Shown: positions 27,180 through 36,438, counted from the first letter of the stretch. The stretch is 53,834 nt of DNA from Saprospira grandis DSM 2844 (GCA_945888475.1 CAMDAB010000008.1:1-53834); one strand, 5' to 3'. The notes: generated by a model from the letters alone, not told the origin. Translations and numbers: made by a program.

Positions 27180-28556
27180 ATGGATTTAAATATAACATTT
27201 GAAGATTTAAAACTGACTCGACAGTTTTTGAATGCAATTCAGGATTTAGGATATACTATTCCCACGACAATTCAGCAAAAAGCAATTCCTTTAATTCGCT
27301 CGGGCCAACACATCATTGGTATTGCTCAAACGGGTACTGGCAAAACTGCAGCATATCTGTTACCTATCATGCAGCTGCTTAAATATCCGCAAGGAGATTT
27401 ACCTCGTTGCGTTATATTGGTTCCAACAAAAGAATTGGTTCTTCAGGTACTCGAGCAGGTCGTCCTTTTGGGTAAGTATACCGACCTTCGTTCTGTTGGT
27501 CTTTATGGTGGTGTTGGAAGAAAGAAACAGGCATCAGATGCTGTTTCAGGCGTAGATATAGTTGTTTCTACACCAATGCGACTGCTTGAAATTTATCAGG
27601 AAGAAGGTCTTGATTTAAAAAAAGTACAGATTTTAGTAATGGATGAGGCGGATCGGATGTTGGATATGGGTTTTCGACCTCAGATAAATGCAATACTTGA
27701 TGTGCTTCCCCGAAAAAAACAAAATATGATGTTTTCTGCGACCTTTTCTTCCATTATTGAAGAATTGAGTTGGGATTTTATGGATTTTCCAATAAAAATT
27801 GAAATTACACCAGAAGCAACTCCTGTCGAAACTGTTGAGCAGCGGGCTTATCTTGTGCCAAATTTTCAGACAAAACTTAATCTGATTGAGTATTTACTCA
27901 AAGATATTTCTTTGAACAGGGTGATGATTTTTGTTAAATCAAAGGGGAGTGCCAATAGAATTTTTGAGTATTTAAAACATAGAATAAAAGGCGAAATCAG
28001 ACTGATACATTCCAATAAGTCACAAAATGCCCGAATCAATTCTTTTAATGATTTCAGAGAAGGAAATGTTCGTCTGCTGATCTCAACAGATGTAATGTCT
28101 AGAGGTATTGACGTAAGCGCTGTTAGCCATGTAATCAATTTTGACGTACCAACAGTTTATGAAGATTATGTTCACCGAATTGGGCGTACAGGAAGAGCAT
28201 TGAATGAAGGCATTGCTGTCACATTTGTTTCAAAAGCAGATGAGTATCATCTGACTAAGATTGAAAAGAAAATTCGGATGCCTGTCCCAATTTTTCATCT
28301 CCCTGATAATTTGGAAATTACAGAAACTCCTTTCGAGGAAAATCAGTCGATGGAAAAGGAAATTGACGAACAGAAGAAAAAAGAAGATCCTAACTTTCAA
28401 GGTGCTTTTCACGAAAAAAAAGATTACAAACTGAAGCAAAAACAAAAAAAGGCAAAAAAAGTACCCAAGTTTACTGGTAAATCTAAATCTGTTGTTCAAA
28501 AAACAGTAAAAACTGGTCTGAAGACTTCAAAATACAATAGGAACAAAGAAAAGTAG
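27180..28556 (+). CDS. DEAD-box ATP-dependent RNA helicase
   Basis: The 458-residue enzyme remodels RNA with ATP. All core motifs are visible: the Q motif (TIPTTIQQKAIP), I (AQTGTGKT), Ia (PTKELV), GG, Ib (STPMRLL), II (DEAD), III (SAT), IV (VMIFVKSKG), V (STDVMSRGIDV) and VI (YVHRIGRTGRA). The last 80 residues form a Lys/Glu-rich basic tail typical of RhlE-type helicases, which act in ribosome assembly or RNA decay. It has its own promoter and is followed within ten bases by the CDF transporter gene. Confidence 0.95.
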   Translation: MDLNITFEDLKLTRQFLNAIQDLGYTIPTTIQQKAIPLIRSGQHIIGIAQTGTGKTAAYLLPIMQLLKYPQGDLPRCVILVPTKELVLQVLEQVVLLGKYTDLRSVGLYGGVGRKKQASDAVSGVDIVVSTPMRLLEIYQEEGLDLKKVQILVMDEADRMLDMGFRPQINAILDVLPRKKQNMMFSATFSSIIEELSWDFMDFPIKIEITPEATPVETVEQRAYLVPNFQTKLNLIEYLLKDISLNRVMIFVKSKGSANRIFEYLKHRIKGEIRLIHSNKSQNARINSFNDFREGNVRLLISTDVMSRGIDVSAVSHVINFDVPTVYEDYVHRIGRTGRALNEGIAVTFVSKADEYHLTKIEKKIRMPVPIFHLPDNLEITETPFEENQSMEKEIDEQKKKEDPNFQGAFHEKKDYKLKQKQKKAKKVPKFTGKSKSVVQKTVKTGLKTSKYNRNKEK

Positions 28557-28566
28557 CAATTCGTAA

Positions 28567-29592
28567 ATGTCTATTTTGAAAAATCAAAATTTTAACCTTC
28601 AACTTCTGGCGGTCAGTATTGGAGCGCTCTTGTTGGTGGGTAAATTTTTTGCATGGTGGGTAACGCACTCAAGCACAGTATTGACCGATGCCTTAGAAAG
28701 TATTATCAATGTTGTGGCCGGTGCACTTGGTTTATATAGCCTATACCTCTCGGCGCATCCTAAAGATGAAAATCATCCTTACGGACATGGTAAGGTTGAG
28801 TTTATTTCGGCTGGGGTAGAAGGAACACTTATAACCATTGCAGGTTTTTTGATAATTGGACAGGCAATTTTTAGTCTATTTTTTGGTACAACATCAATCG
28901 AAAAAGTTGATATAGGCATTTATATTGCTTCCATCGCAGGCGTATTGAATTACTTTCTGGGTTATCTTACCGAAAAACAAGGTCACAAAACTGGTTCATT
29001 GGCAATGATAGCCAGTGGGCAGCATTTGAAATCAGATGCATATTCGACCGTAGGCATGGTGCTTGGTCTTGTCCTCATTTTTCTCTTACAAACTGTCTGG
29101 GGAATGAATCAGGCTGCAAGAATTATAGATAATGCCGTTGCAGTTGTTTTTGGTTGTCTGATTGTCTGGACAGGGTATGGAATTTTGAGAAAATCGGTTG
29201 CCGGAATTATGGACGAAGTCGATTACGAATTGGTCAAAAATATTTTAATGCATTTGAATAACAATCGTACTGAGAATAGAATAGACGTACACAACCTAAG
29301 AATTATTAAATATGGGCCATCCTTGCATATCGACTGTCACCTCACTGTTCCATGGTATTTTAATACCAGAGATGCACATGAGGAAGTAGATGCTTTGGAA
29401 TATCTTTTAAAAGATTGTATAGATAGTTCCGTAGAAGTTTTTGTGCATGTCGACCCCTGTATCCCCAATTCCTGTCAATTATGCGAAAAAAATAACTGTC
29501 ATGAACGCAAATATGATTTCAATTCAAGAGTAGAATGGACAGCTGATATGATTATGAAAAATAAAAAACATGGCTTGTATCATTTGGATTAA
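28567..29592 (+). CDS. Cation diffusion facilitator (CDF) metal exporter
   Basis: CDF proteins export divalent metals such as Zn2+, Fe2+ or Mn2+ in exchange for protons. The 341-residue product has the first-helix metal site (VTHSSTVLTDALESIINV), the HPYGHGKVEF loop, the second metal-site helix (HLKSDAYSTVGMVLG) and a cytosolic ferredoxin-like domain (VHNLRIIKYGPSLHIDCHLTVPW). After that domain comes a Cys-rich tail, CIPNSCQLCEKNNCHE, that could bind metal. Substrate is not deducible. It is probably co-transcribed with the helicase gene. Confidence 0.92.
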   Translation: MSILKNQNFNLQLLAVSIGALLLVGKFFAWWVTHSSTVLTDALESIINVVAGALGLYSLYLSAHPKDENHPYGHGKVEFISAGVEGTLITIAGFLIIGQAIFSLFFGTTSIEKVDIGIYIASIAGVLNYFLGYLTEKQGHKTGSLAMIASGQHLKSDAYSTVGMVLGLVLIFLLQTVWGMNQAARIIDNAVAVVFGCLIVWTGYGILRKSVAGIMDEVDYELVKNILMHLNNNRTENRIDVHNLRIIKYGPSLHIDCHLTVPWYFNTRDAHEEVDALEYLLKDCIDSSVEVFVHVDPCIPNSCQLCEKNNCHERKYDFNSRVEWTADMIMKNKKHGLYHLD

Positions 29593-29677
29593 AGATTATT
29601 TGATTGGACATTCACAGCGCTGATTAAATAATTTCAGTAAATTTTTTAATTTTGGATTTAAAATATTTTTCATTGTA

Positions 29678-30133
29678 ATGAAACAGACCATAAAACAAAA
29701 GCAGATAGCTGCACTCATACAAAAAGAATTCAGTGCGGTACTGCTGGTAGAGGGTAATTTTATTTATGGGGACGCTCTTGTAACAGTTACCCGTGTAAGG
29801 ATGAGTGCCGATATGGGAATTGCTTACATCTACCTCAGTGTATATAATACTTTATACAAACAGGAAATTATTAAGGAAATTTGGGAAAACCTGTCAAGAC
29901 TGCGCGGAGATCTTGGAAGACGTATTCGCAAACAGGTTCGTAGAATTCCTGTACTGAAATTTTTCATTGACGATACCCTAGATGAAGTGGAACATCTCGA
30001 TATGCTATTTGATGCTATTAACAATACGGGATCCTCAGAATTGTCTATGAAAGAGGCTATGGAAAAACGATTGGCTATGAATAATACAGATGATGAAGAT
30101 TCAGATGAGCCCGAAACTGATGAGGAAGAATAA
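29678..30133 (+). CDS. rbfA: Ribosome-binding factor A
   Basis: RbfA is a KH-fold factor for late 30S maturation and cold adaptation. The 151-residue product shows MKQTIKQKQIAALIQKEFSAVL, VTVTRVRMSADMGIAYIYLSV, and the C-terminal FFIDDTLDEVEHLDMLFDAI, all typical. The last 25 residues are acidic (TDDEDSDEPETDEEE). It precedes a LolC/E-type permease gene by 32 bases, an order often seen in Bacteroidota. Confidence 0.92.
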   Translation: MKQTIKQKQIAALIQKEFSAVLLVEGNFIYGDALVTVTRVRMSADMGIAYIYLSVYNTLYKQEIIKEIWENLSRLRGDLGRRIRKQVRRIPVLKFFIDDTLDEVEHLDMLFDAINNTGSSELSMKEAMEKRLAMNNTDDEDSDEPETDEEE

Positions 30134-30165
30134 TTACCTTTAACATTAGTAACAGCTCCTAAATA

Positions 30166-31404
30166 ATGTACCTTCCATTAAGATTTGCTTTAAGATATGT
30201 CTTTTCAAAAAAGACTACCAATGCTATAAATCTGATATCCATGATATCGGTGTTTGGCATTGCTTTGGGGAGTATGTCGCTCATTGTCATACTTTCGGTG
30301 TTTAATGGATTTGAAGAACTGTTGCGCGATTTAATTGGCGTTTATAAGCCTGATTTACATGTTTCAGTAAAAGAAGGCAAGGTTTTTAGCATAAGTGATG
30401 AGAAGTTGGCAGCGCTTGGCAAAATTAAAGGTGTTGTATCCTATGTCCGCGTTTTGGAAGAAATTGCGTTGTTTGAATATGACGGAATACAAAATATCGG
30501 AACATTAAAAGGCGTTGATAAGAATTTTTTGTCTGTAATTGCCATGGATAGTACCATACAGCGTGGCAGATTTACTTTAGGCAATGAAAAAAGCAGTCAG
30601 CTGGTTGTTGTTGGAGCAACAATTGAACATACCTTACAAATTAAAGCGCTTCAGACTAAAGCGATAAACGTGTATATGCCCAAAAGGGGAGAGACAAAAA
30701 AGATGTCATTGACAAATAAGCCTTTCGATAAAAAGGAACTTTATCCTAGTGGTATTTTTAGTGTCAGGCAGGTCGACTATGACAACACCGTTATTGCAAA
30801 TCTACAGGTAGTTCAGGATTTGCTCAGTTATAAAAACGGTGAATGTTCCTCAATCGAGATCAGAACAGATCCTGCTTTAGATCAGGAAAAGATTCAAAAA
30901 GAATTAAGTGCACTGATGGGAGAGAAATTCTCTATTAAAAACAGATTTCAACAAGATGAGGCATTTTTTAAAATTACCAATATTGAAAAATGGGTCGGTT
31001 TTTTGATTTTTGCATTTACCCTGGTGCTTGTTGCATTTAACATGGTTGGCGCACTTTGGATGCTGGTACTCGAAAAAAGAAAGGATATTGCCAGTTTGAA
31101 AGCAATGGGCGCTACAAATGCGCTGGTAAGAAATATTTTTTTGACAGAGGGCGCCCTGCTTTCGGGGATTGGTGTAGCCATTGGTACTGTACTTGCAGTG
31201 ATTATATGCCTTTTGCAACAGCAATTTGGTTTTGTCAAATTACAAAATGAAGGAGCAACCTTTCTCATACAGGCTTACCCGGTAAGCATGCGTGTTTTCG
31301 ATATGTTAGTGGTAGTTTTGACGGTGCTGCTAATAGGAATAGCAGCTTCGCTGCTTCCCGCGCTGCGCGCTGCTCGAATCAAAAGTCTGGTAAGAGAAGA
31401 TTAA
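30166..31404 (+). CDS. ABC transporter permease of the LolC/LolE (FtsX-like) type
   Basis: The 412-residue product has the layout of lipoprotein-releasing permeases: an N-terminal helix (FALRYVFSKKTTNAINLISMISVFGIALGSMSLIVILSVFNGFEEL), a large periplasmic domain (about 50-270) and three C-terminal helices with the FtsX-type core (LVLEKRKDIASLKAMGATNALVRNIFLTEGALLSGIGVAIGTVLAVI). LolCDE extracts outer-membrane lipoproteins from the inner membrane. The ATPase LolD is not in this window. It lies 32 bases after rbfA. Confidence 0.88.
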   Translation: MYLPLRFALRYVFSKKTTNAINLISMISVFGIALGSMSLIVILSVFNGFEELLRDLIGVYKPDLHVSVKEGKVFSISDEKLAALGKIKGVVSYVRVLEEIALFEYDGIQNIGTLKGVDKNFLSVIAMDSTIQRGRFTLGNEKSSQLVVVGATIEHTLQIKALQTKAINVYMPKRGETKKMSLTNKPFDKKELYPSGIFSVRQVDYDNTVIANLQVVQDLLSYKNGECSSIEIRTDPALDQEKIQKELSALMGEKFSIKNRFQQDEAFFKITNIEKWVGFLIFAFTLVLVAFNMVGALWMLVLEKRKDIASLKAMGATNALVRNIFLTEGALLSGIGVAIGTVLAVIICLLQQQFGFVKLQNEGATFLIQAYPVSMRVFDMLVVVLTVLLIGIAASLLPALRAARIKSLVRED

Positions 31405-31421
31405 TAAAAAGTTTATTTCCA

Positions 31422-31823
31422 ATGCAAAGACTTCCATTTATTTACGTGGCTGAATCTCCGTTGGGAGGAAGGGGTGTTTTTACTTCTGAAATAATTCCAA
31501 TTGGAACACTTATTGAAATTGCGCCTGTAATTGTTTTGCCCGCCGATGATCTGAAACTTATACATGCGCATACTGTCTTGCACGACTACTATTTTGTATG
31601 GTCGGATGATGGGACAGAAGGTGCACTGGCTTTGGGATATGGTTCATTGTATAATCATTCATACGCACCAAATTCCGAGTATTATACCAATCTGGATACG
31701 ATGACAATTGATGTTTTTGCCATTGTAGACATTGAAGCAGGTGCGGAGATTACTTTTAATTATAATGGGATGGCGGAGGACAGTACTTTGGTCTGGTTCG
31801 ATGACCCGGATTATAAACGTTAG
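31422..31823 (+). CDS. Small SET-domain protein, putative lysine methyltransferase
   Basis: The 133-residue product is little more than a SET domain. It has SPLGGRGVFTSEIIPIGTLIEIAPVI at the start, LGYGSLYNHSYAPNSEYYTN (the NHS-type motif that forms the SAM-binding pseudoknot) and IEAGAEITFNYNG (with the catalytic-tyrosine motif). Pre-SET and post-SET cysteines are absent. Bacterial SET proteins of this size are known but targets are mostly undefined. It starts 17 bases after the LolC/E-type permease and 144 bases before parC. Confidence 0.85.
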   Translation: MQRLPFIYVAESPLGGRGVFTSEIIPIGTLIEIAPVIVLPADDLKLIHAHTVLHDYYFVWSDDGTEGALALGYGSLYNHSYAPNSEYYTNLDTMTIDVFAIVDIEAGAEITFNYNGMAEDSTLVWFDDPDYKR

Positions 31824-31861
31824 TTTTTAAACAAAAAAGTTACATTTCGAAGAAAAAATAC

Positions 31862-31893
31862 TTGGCAATTGTAAAATTTTCAACCTATATTTG
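31862..31893 (+). promoter_or_regulatory. Promoter of the topoisomerase IV subunit A gene
   Basis: TATATTTG at 31886-31893 with TTG at 31862-31864, a 21-base spacing; a second TTG at 31869-31871 is too close. The leader to the start codon at 31968 is roughly 70 bases. Confidence 0.5.
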
Positions 31894-31967
31894 CAACGAA
31901 CCGATAATTTAGAAAAAAAGATTAACAAAAAGGTGACAAAAGCCTTCGATAATATTTTTAGCCGAGC

Positions 31968-34562
31968 ATGGAAAATGATAATAAAGACGAGGAAAAAGAT
32001 AGTGAACTAGCAGATAATTCTGGGGCGGACAAAAAACCTCTGAAAGATGTGTTAGGGGATATGTACAAAGATTACTTTTTGGATTATGCCTCCTATGTAA
32101 TTTTAGAGAGAGCTGTACCTACTGTAGAGGATGGCCTCAAACCTGTGCAGCGTCGTATTCTCTTTGCTATGCATGTAATGGACGATGGGCGTTACAATAA
32201 AGTTGCCAATATTATTGGACAGGCGATGCAGTATCACCCACACGGCGACGCATCAATAGGCGATGCACTTGTAAATATGGGGCAAAAAGATCTGCTGATC
32301 GACTGTCAGGGAAACTGGGGAGATGTACGCACTGGCGATAATGCTGCAGCTTCACGTTATATCGAAGCAAGGCCTTCCAAATTTGCCAAAGTTGTTCTAT
32401 TTAATTCTAAAACAACTATATACCAACTGTCTTACGATGGTAGAAAGAAAGAACCAGTTACTTTGCCTGTTAAATTCCCGCTCTTGCTCGCACAGGGTGT
32501 TGAAGGTATTGCTGTTGGTCTGGCAACCAAAATTTTACCACACAATTTTGTCGAATTGATAGAGGGTTCCATTGAAATTTTGAAAGGCAACAAAGCCAAA
32601 ATATATCCCGATTTTCAAACCGGTGGTTTTGTCGATGTAAGTAACTACAATGGGGGTAAACGCGGCGGCAAAATAAGGGTAAGAGCCAAAATAGAAATTA
32701 CCGACCGTAAAACCCTTACAATTAAAGAGATTCCATTTGGTACAACTACAGGATCGCTTATTGAAAGTATCATTAAAGCAAGCAATAAAAATAAAATAAA
32801 GGTAAAAAAAGTTGTTGATAATACTGCCGAGCATGTAGAGGTTGTAGTTGAATTGCCTCCGGGAACTTCCCCAGAAATGACACTTGATGCGCTTTATGCC
32901 TTTACAGATTGTGAACTTTCTATTTCCCCAAATTCCTGTGTAATTATGAACGGGAAGCCTGTTTTTATTACAGTGGATGAATTATTGGAAATAGCAACAA
33001 AGCAAACAAAAGATCTACTGGAATGGGAGCTACGTATTCAGGAAGATGAATTGATGGAAAAATGGCATTTTGCAAGTCTCGAGAAAATATTTATCGAAAA
33101 CCGTATTTATCAGAGAATTGAAGATTGCGAAACTTGGGAGGCCGTTATCATTACTATTGATGAAGGATTGAAGCCTTTTGTTAAAAATTTTTACAGAGCA
33201 ATTACGCAGGATGACATTGTACGTCTGACAGAAATAAAGATCAAACGCATCTCGAAATTCAACAAATTTGAAGCAGATGAGTATATTAGTAAATTAGAAA
33301 ATGAGCTAAAAGATACCCGTCATCATCTTCAACACTTGACCGATTACAGTATCGCTTATTACCAAAGATTACTCAAAGATTTCTCAGCAGGTCGTCACCG
33401 TAAAACTATCCTTACGCAGTTCGATAATATATCAGCCGTTGAAGTGGTGGTTAATAATGCCAAGCTCTATGTGAACAGGGAAGAGGGCTTTATAGGCTAT
33501 GGCCTCAAGAAAGATGAGTTTGTAGAAGAATGTTCTGATATTGACGATGTTATTGTTTTTCACAAAGAGGGAAGTTTTACTGTTTGTAAAATCGCTGAAA
33601 AAGTATTTGTCGGCAAAAATCCATTGTATGTAGCAGTTTGGAAAAAACAAAACGAGCGCATGATTTACAATGTGGCTTATGCTGATCTCGGAGCCGGAGT
33701 AAATTATGTTAAACGATTTACAGTGCCGGCCATCACACGAGATAAAAAGTACCCCATAGCAGACGGCGTAGATAAGGCACAGGTCTTGCATTTTTCTGCA
33801 AACCCAAATGGTGAAGCTGAACTGATACTCGTGAAATTGACGCAATCATGCAAGGCTAAGAAAAAAGAATTTGAATTTGATTTTGCTACGCTCAGTGCAA
33901 AAGGAAGAGGGGCAAGGGGAAATATTCTTACCAAATATCCCATCCGGAAAATTACTGTAAAAAGCAAGGGCGAGTCAACGCTCGGGGCATTAAAAATTTG
34001 GTGGGACTCTGCCACCGGACGACTCAATACCTCGGAATACGGACAATTGTTGGGCGCCTTCGAAGATGATGACAGAATCGTAGCTTTTTATAAAAACGGT
34101 TCATATGAGATGACAAATTATGAACTACACAATCGATTTGAACCCAAAGATGTATTGGAAATCGGACAATTCGACCCAGACGCTGTGATCACTGCCGTTT
34201 ATTACGATGGGGAGCGTGTGGCGGTATATGCAAAGCGTTTCCGAATTGACACTAGTACACTCAATTCCAGATTTGAGTTCGTAAATAATCATAAAAATTC
34301 CGAATTACGCTACTTTACGCTACATCCTGAACCAAAAATAAAATACAGCTTTAGCGATAAAAAAGGAAATATACTTGAAAACGAACTAGAATTCAAAACA
34401 ATGGATGTAATGGGTCGTCATGCAGTAGGTAATAAAATCAGTGATCAAAAAATCAATGACATAGTTGACATTAGCCCAGAAATTACTGAAGAGGAAGAAA
34501 TTATAGAAAATTCCGACAATCAAGACCCCGACGACAGCGATTTTCAACCCACACTTTTTTAA
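31968..34562 (+). CDS. parC: DNA topoisomerase IV subunit A (type IIA)
   Basis: The A subunit breaks and reseals DNA for decatenation. The 864-residue product shows the breakage-reunion domain (ASYVILERAVPTVEDGLKPVQRRILFAM), YHPHGDASIGDALVNMGQKD, and the catalytic tyrosine at about 131 in AASRYIEAR. The C-terminal part has repeated blades of the GyrA/ParC beta-propeller. Ala follows HPHGD where E. coli GyrA has Ser83, as I recall for ParC of this phylum, so I do not read it as resistance. The N-terminal 25 residues and the C-terminus are acidic. I call ParC rather than GyrA from overall sequence; parE is not adjacent. Confidence 0.87.
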   Translation: MENDNKDEEKDSELADNSGADKKPLKDVLGDMYKDYFLDYASYVILERAVPTVEDGLKPVQRRILFAMHVMDDGRYNKVANIIGQAMQYHPHGDASIGDALVNMGQKDLLIDCQGNWGDVRTGDNAAASRYIEARPSKFAKVVLFNSKTTIYQLSYDGRKKEPVTLPVKFPLLLAQGVEGIAVGLATKILPHNFVELIEGSIEILKGNKAKIYPDFQTGGFVDVSNYNGGKRGGKIRVRAKIEITDRKTLTIKEIPFGTTTGSLIESIIKASNKNKIKVKKVVDNTAEHVEVVVELPPGTSPEMTLDALYAFTDCELSISPNSCVIMNGKPVFITVDELLEIATKQTKDLLEWELRIQEDELMEKWHFASLEKIFIENRIYQRIEDCETWEAVIITIDEGLKPFVKNFYRAITQDDIVRLTEIKIKRISKFNKFEADEYISKLENELKDTRHHLQHLTDYSIAYYQRLLKDFSAGRHRKTILTQFDNISAVEVVVNNAKLYVNREEGFIGYGLKKDEFVEECSDIDDVIVFHKEGSFTVCKIAEKVFVGKNPLYVAVWKKQNERMIYNVAYADLGAGVNYVKRFTVPAITRDKKYPIADGVDKAQVLHFSANPNGEAELILVKLTQSCKAKKKEFEFDFATLSAKGRGARGNILTKYPIRKITVKSKGESTLGALKIWWDSATGRLNTSEYGQLLGAFEDDDRIVAFYKNGSYEMTNYELHNRFEPKDVLEIGQFDPDAVITAVYYDGERVAVYAKRFRIDTSTLNSRFEFVNNHKNSELRYFTLHPEPKIKYSFSDKKGNILENELEFKTMDVMGRHAVGNKISDQKINDIVDISPEITEEEEIIENSDNQDPDDSDFQPTLF

Positions 34563-34607
34563 GCATACAGGCGGCTTCGAACCAAATGAGTTTGAATTTG
34601 TTATTTC

Positions 34608-34622
34608 TTAGAATAATTCTAA
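34608..34622. promoter_or_regulatory. Perfect 7-1-7 palindrome, Fur/PerR-box-like, before the ferredoxin-NADP+ reductase
   Basis: TTAGAAT-A-ATTCTAA is a perfect 15-base inverted repeat with the 7-1-7 geometry of Fur-superfamily operators and two symmetric differences from the Bacillus PerR box TTATAATnATTATAA. A second palindrome, AATTTGCAAATT, lies at 34625-34636. Both are within 92 bases of the next start codon. Confidence 0.4.
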
Positions 34623-34699
34623 ATAATTTGCAAATTCTTTAAACAATTCGTTGTTTTTTTCGAATTTTGCGAAAAATTGAACGTCGTCAAATTATACTT

Positions 34700-35716
34700 A
34701 TGAACCTAGCACCTATAGACACGGATATAATCATTATTGGAGCCGGACCAACCGGCCTTTTTACTGTTTTCGAGGCTGGCCTTCTGAAATTGCGATGTCA
34801 CCTCATCGATTATCTTCCCCAGGCCGGAGGTCAATTAACTGAGATTTATCCAAAGAAGCCAATTTATGATATACCCGGTTTTCCCGAAGTTTTGGCTGGC
34901 GATCTGGTTGACGGTCTTATGAAACAGATAGCCCCCTTCAAACCAGGATTTACGCTGGGAGAAAGAGCCGAATTCATAGAGAAAACCGATGATGGAAAGT
35001 TTAAGATAACCACGCACAAAGGTACAGTGCATATTGCACCGGTTATAGCTATAGCAGGTGGCTTGGGTTGTTTTGAGCCAAGAAAGCCACCAATCGAAAA
35101 TATTACTGATTTTGAAGATAAGGGAATAGAATATATTATTAAAGAGCCTGAGTTTTATCGTAATAAACGCATTGTAATTGCTGGTGGAGGTGATTCAGCC
35201 TTGGACTGGACTATTTTTCTTGCCGATATTGCAAGCGAAATCGTCATGATTCATCGTCGGAAAGCTTTCAGAGGTGCACCAGATTCTGTCGAAAAGGTTG
35301 AAAAACTTGCAGCGGAAGGCCGCATAAAACTAGTAACCGAAGCGCAGGTTGTCGGTTTGGGAGGTGATGCAAAGCTGGAATGGGTGGAGATAGAACAAAA
35401 CGCTTCTGATAATTTTAAAATTGAATGCGATCATTTTATCCCGCTTTTTGGACTTTCTCCTAAATTAGGCCCTATTGGCGAATGGGGGCTTCAGATTGAC
35501 AGAAGCGCCGTTGAAGTTAATACCTTTGATTATAGTACCAATGTGCCTGGAATTTTTGCAATCGGGGATATTAATTCTTATCCTGGTAAATTAAAGTTGA
35601 TTCTTTGCGGTTTTCACGAAGCCACACTTATGGTTCAGTCAGCTTTCAAAATAATTCACCCTGAGAAAAAAGTGCAATTTAAATACACCACAGTGAATGG
35701 GGTAGAAGGGTTTTAA
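34700..35716 (+). CDS. Ferredoxin-NADP+ reductase, thioredoxin-reductase-like type
   Basis: This flavoprotein class transfers electrons between NADPH and ferredoxin or flavodoxin. The 338-residue product has the FAD-binding DIIIIGAGPTGLFTVFEAG at the N-terminus, the NADPH-binding IVIAGGGDSALDWTIFLA near residue 160, and a second FAD motif NVPGIFAIGDINSYPGKLKLILCGFHEA near the C-terminus. The CxxC redox pair of thioredoxin reductases is absent, which marks the FNR subtype. I start at the ATG at 34700 (MNLAPIDTDI); the longer frame would use a TTG and add 11 basic residues. It precedes hscB by 20 bases, a link to Fe-S and ferredoxin metabolism. Confidence 0.9.
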   Translation: MNLAPIDTDIIIIGAGPTGLFTVFEAGLLKLRCHLIDYLPQAGGQLTEIYPKKPIYDIPGFPEVLAGDLVDGLMKQIAPFKPGFTLGERAEFIEKTDDGKFKITTHKGTVHIAPVIAIAGGLGCFEPRKPPIENITDFEDKGIEYIIKEPEFYRNKRIVIAGGGDSALDWTIFLADIASEIVMIHRRKAFRGAPDSVEKVEKLAAEGRIKLVTEAQVVGLGGDAKLEWVEIEQNASDNFKIECDHFIPLFGLSPKLGPIGEWGLQIDRSAVEVNTFDYSTNVPGIFAIGDINSYPGKLKLILCGFHEATLMVQSAFKIIHPEKKVQFKYTTVNGVEGF

Positions 35717-35736
35717 TTGTTATAAATCCAATACTT

Positions 35737-36273
35737 ATGAGTGATTTGTTTAATTTTTATGAACTTGAACCGGCATTTATCATTGATGAAAAATTATTAA
35801 GACGTAAATTTCTTGAGCTGAGCCGCAGGTATCATCCAGACTTTTATGGTGCAGAATCTGATGAAAAACAGGCAGAGGCCTTGGAACTTTCCTCAATGAA
35901 TAATGAAGCATTCAAAGTTTTGTCAGATTTTGATAAAAGATTTGCCTACATTTTAAATATGCATGGGCTGCTCGATGAACATAAAAATAAAAATGCACTG
36001 CCGCATAGTTTTCTTTTTGAAATGATGGAACTGAACGAAGCCTTGTCTGACATAGAAAATTCTTTTTCTCAGCTAGTTTTTGAAAAATTAAAGGCAGAAA
36101 TCAATAGCTTCAATAAAAAACTATTCGAAGCAATCGAACCCGATTTATCTATTTACAAAAAAGAAAGTTCAGATGAATTGTTACACAATAGACTTTTGGA
36201 ATTTTATTTAAAGAAAAAATACCTTAACCGACTTGAAGAGCGATTGCTAACTTTTAAAGATGAAAAATTGTAA
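35737..36273 (+). CDS. hscB: Fe-S cluster co-chaperone HscB (J-domain protein)
   Basis: HscB delivers the scaffold IscU to the Hsp70 HscA during Fe-S cluster transfer. The 178-residue product has a J-domain at 1-75 with the catalytic HPD in SRRYHPDFYG, and a C-terminal helical domain (FLFEMMELNEALSDIENS) of the kind that binds IscU. Other isc genes are not next to it. It lies 20 bases after the ferredoxin-NADP+ reductase gene, and the two probably form a transcription unit. Confidence 0.88.
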   Translation: MSDLFNFYELEPAFIIDEKLLRRKFLELSRRYHPDFYGAESDEKQAEALELSSMNNEAFKVLSDFDKRFAYILNMHGLLDEHKNKNALPHSFLFEMMELNEALSDIENSFSQLVFEKLKAEINSFNKKLFEAIEPDLSIYKKESSDELLHNRLLEFYLKKKYLNRLEERLLTFKDEKL

Positions 36274-36324
36274 ATTTTTTATTTAATTTTTGATCAAATG
36301 TTTTAATAATTGTTTTCTTTACCA

Positions 36325-36332
36325 TACATTTG
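36325..36332 (+). promoter_or_regulatory. -7 element before tRNA-Leu(CAA)
   Basis: TACATTTG matches TAnnTTTG and lies 20 bases before the tRNA. I see no good -33 TTG at the right spacing. Confidence 0.45.
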
Positions 36333-36352
36333 CATCTCATAATTGTCAAGAA

Positions 36353-36436
36353 GCCTTGATGGCGGAACTGGTAGACGCGCTTGACTCAAAATCAAGTATT
36401 GGCAACGATGTGGGGGTTCGAGTCCCCCTCGAGGTA
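36353..36436 (+). tRNA. tRNA-Leu, anticodon CAA
   Basis: The acceptor stem GCCTTGA pairs with TCGAGGT (two G-U pairs), with discriminator A at 36436. The anticodon arm CTTGA-CTCAAAA-TCAAG gives CAA, which reads UUG. The long variable arm (TATTGGCAACGATG region) and the GGGGGTTCGAGTCCCCC T-arm are those of a class II tRNA. CCA is not encoded. Confidence 0.95.
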
Positions 36437-36438
36437 CT

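Noticed and set aside
32230..32300. Quinolone-resistance change in ParC (Ala where GyrA has Ser83)
   Set aside because: Ala here is, as far as I recall, normal for ParC in this phylum, so it is not evidence of acquired resistance.
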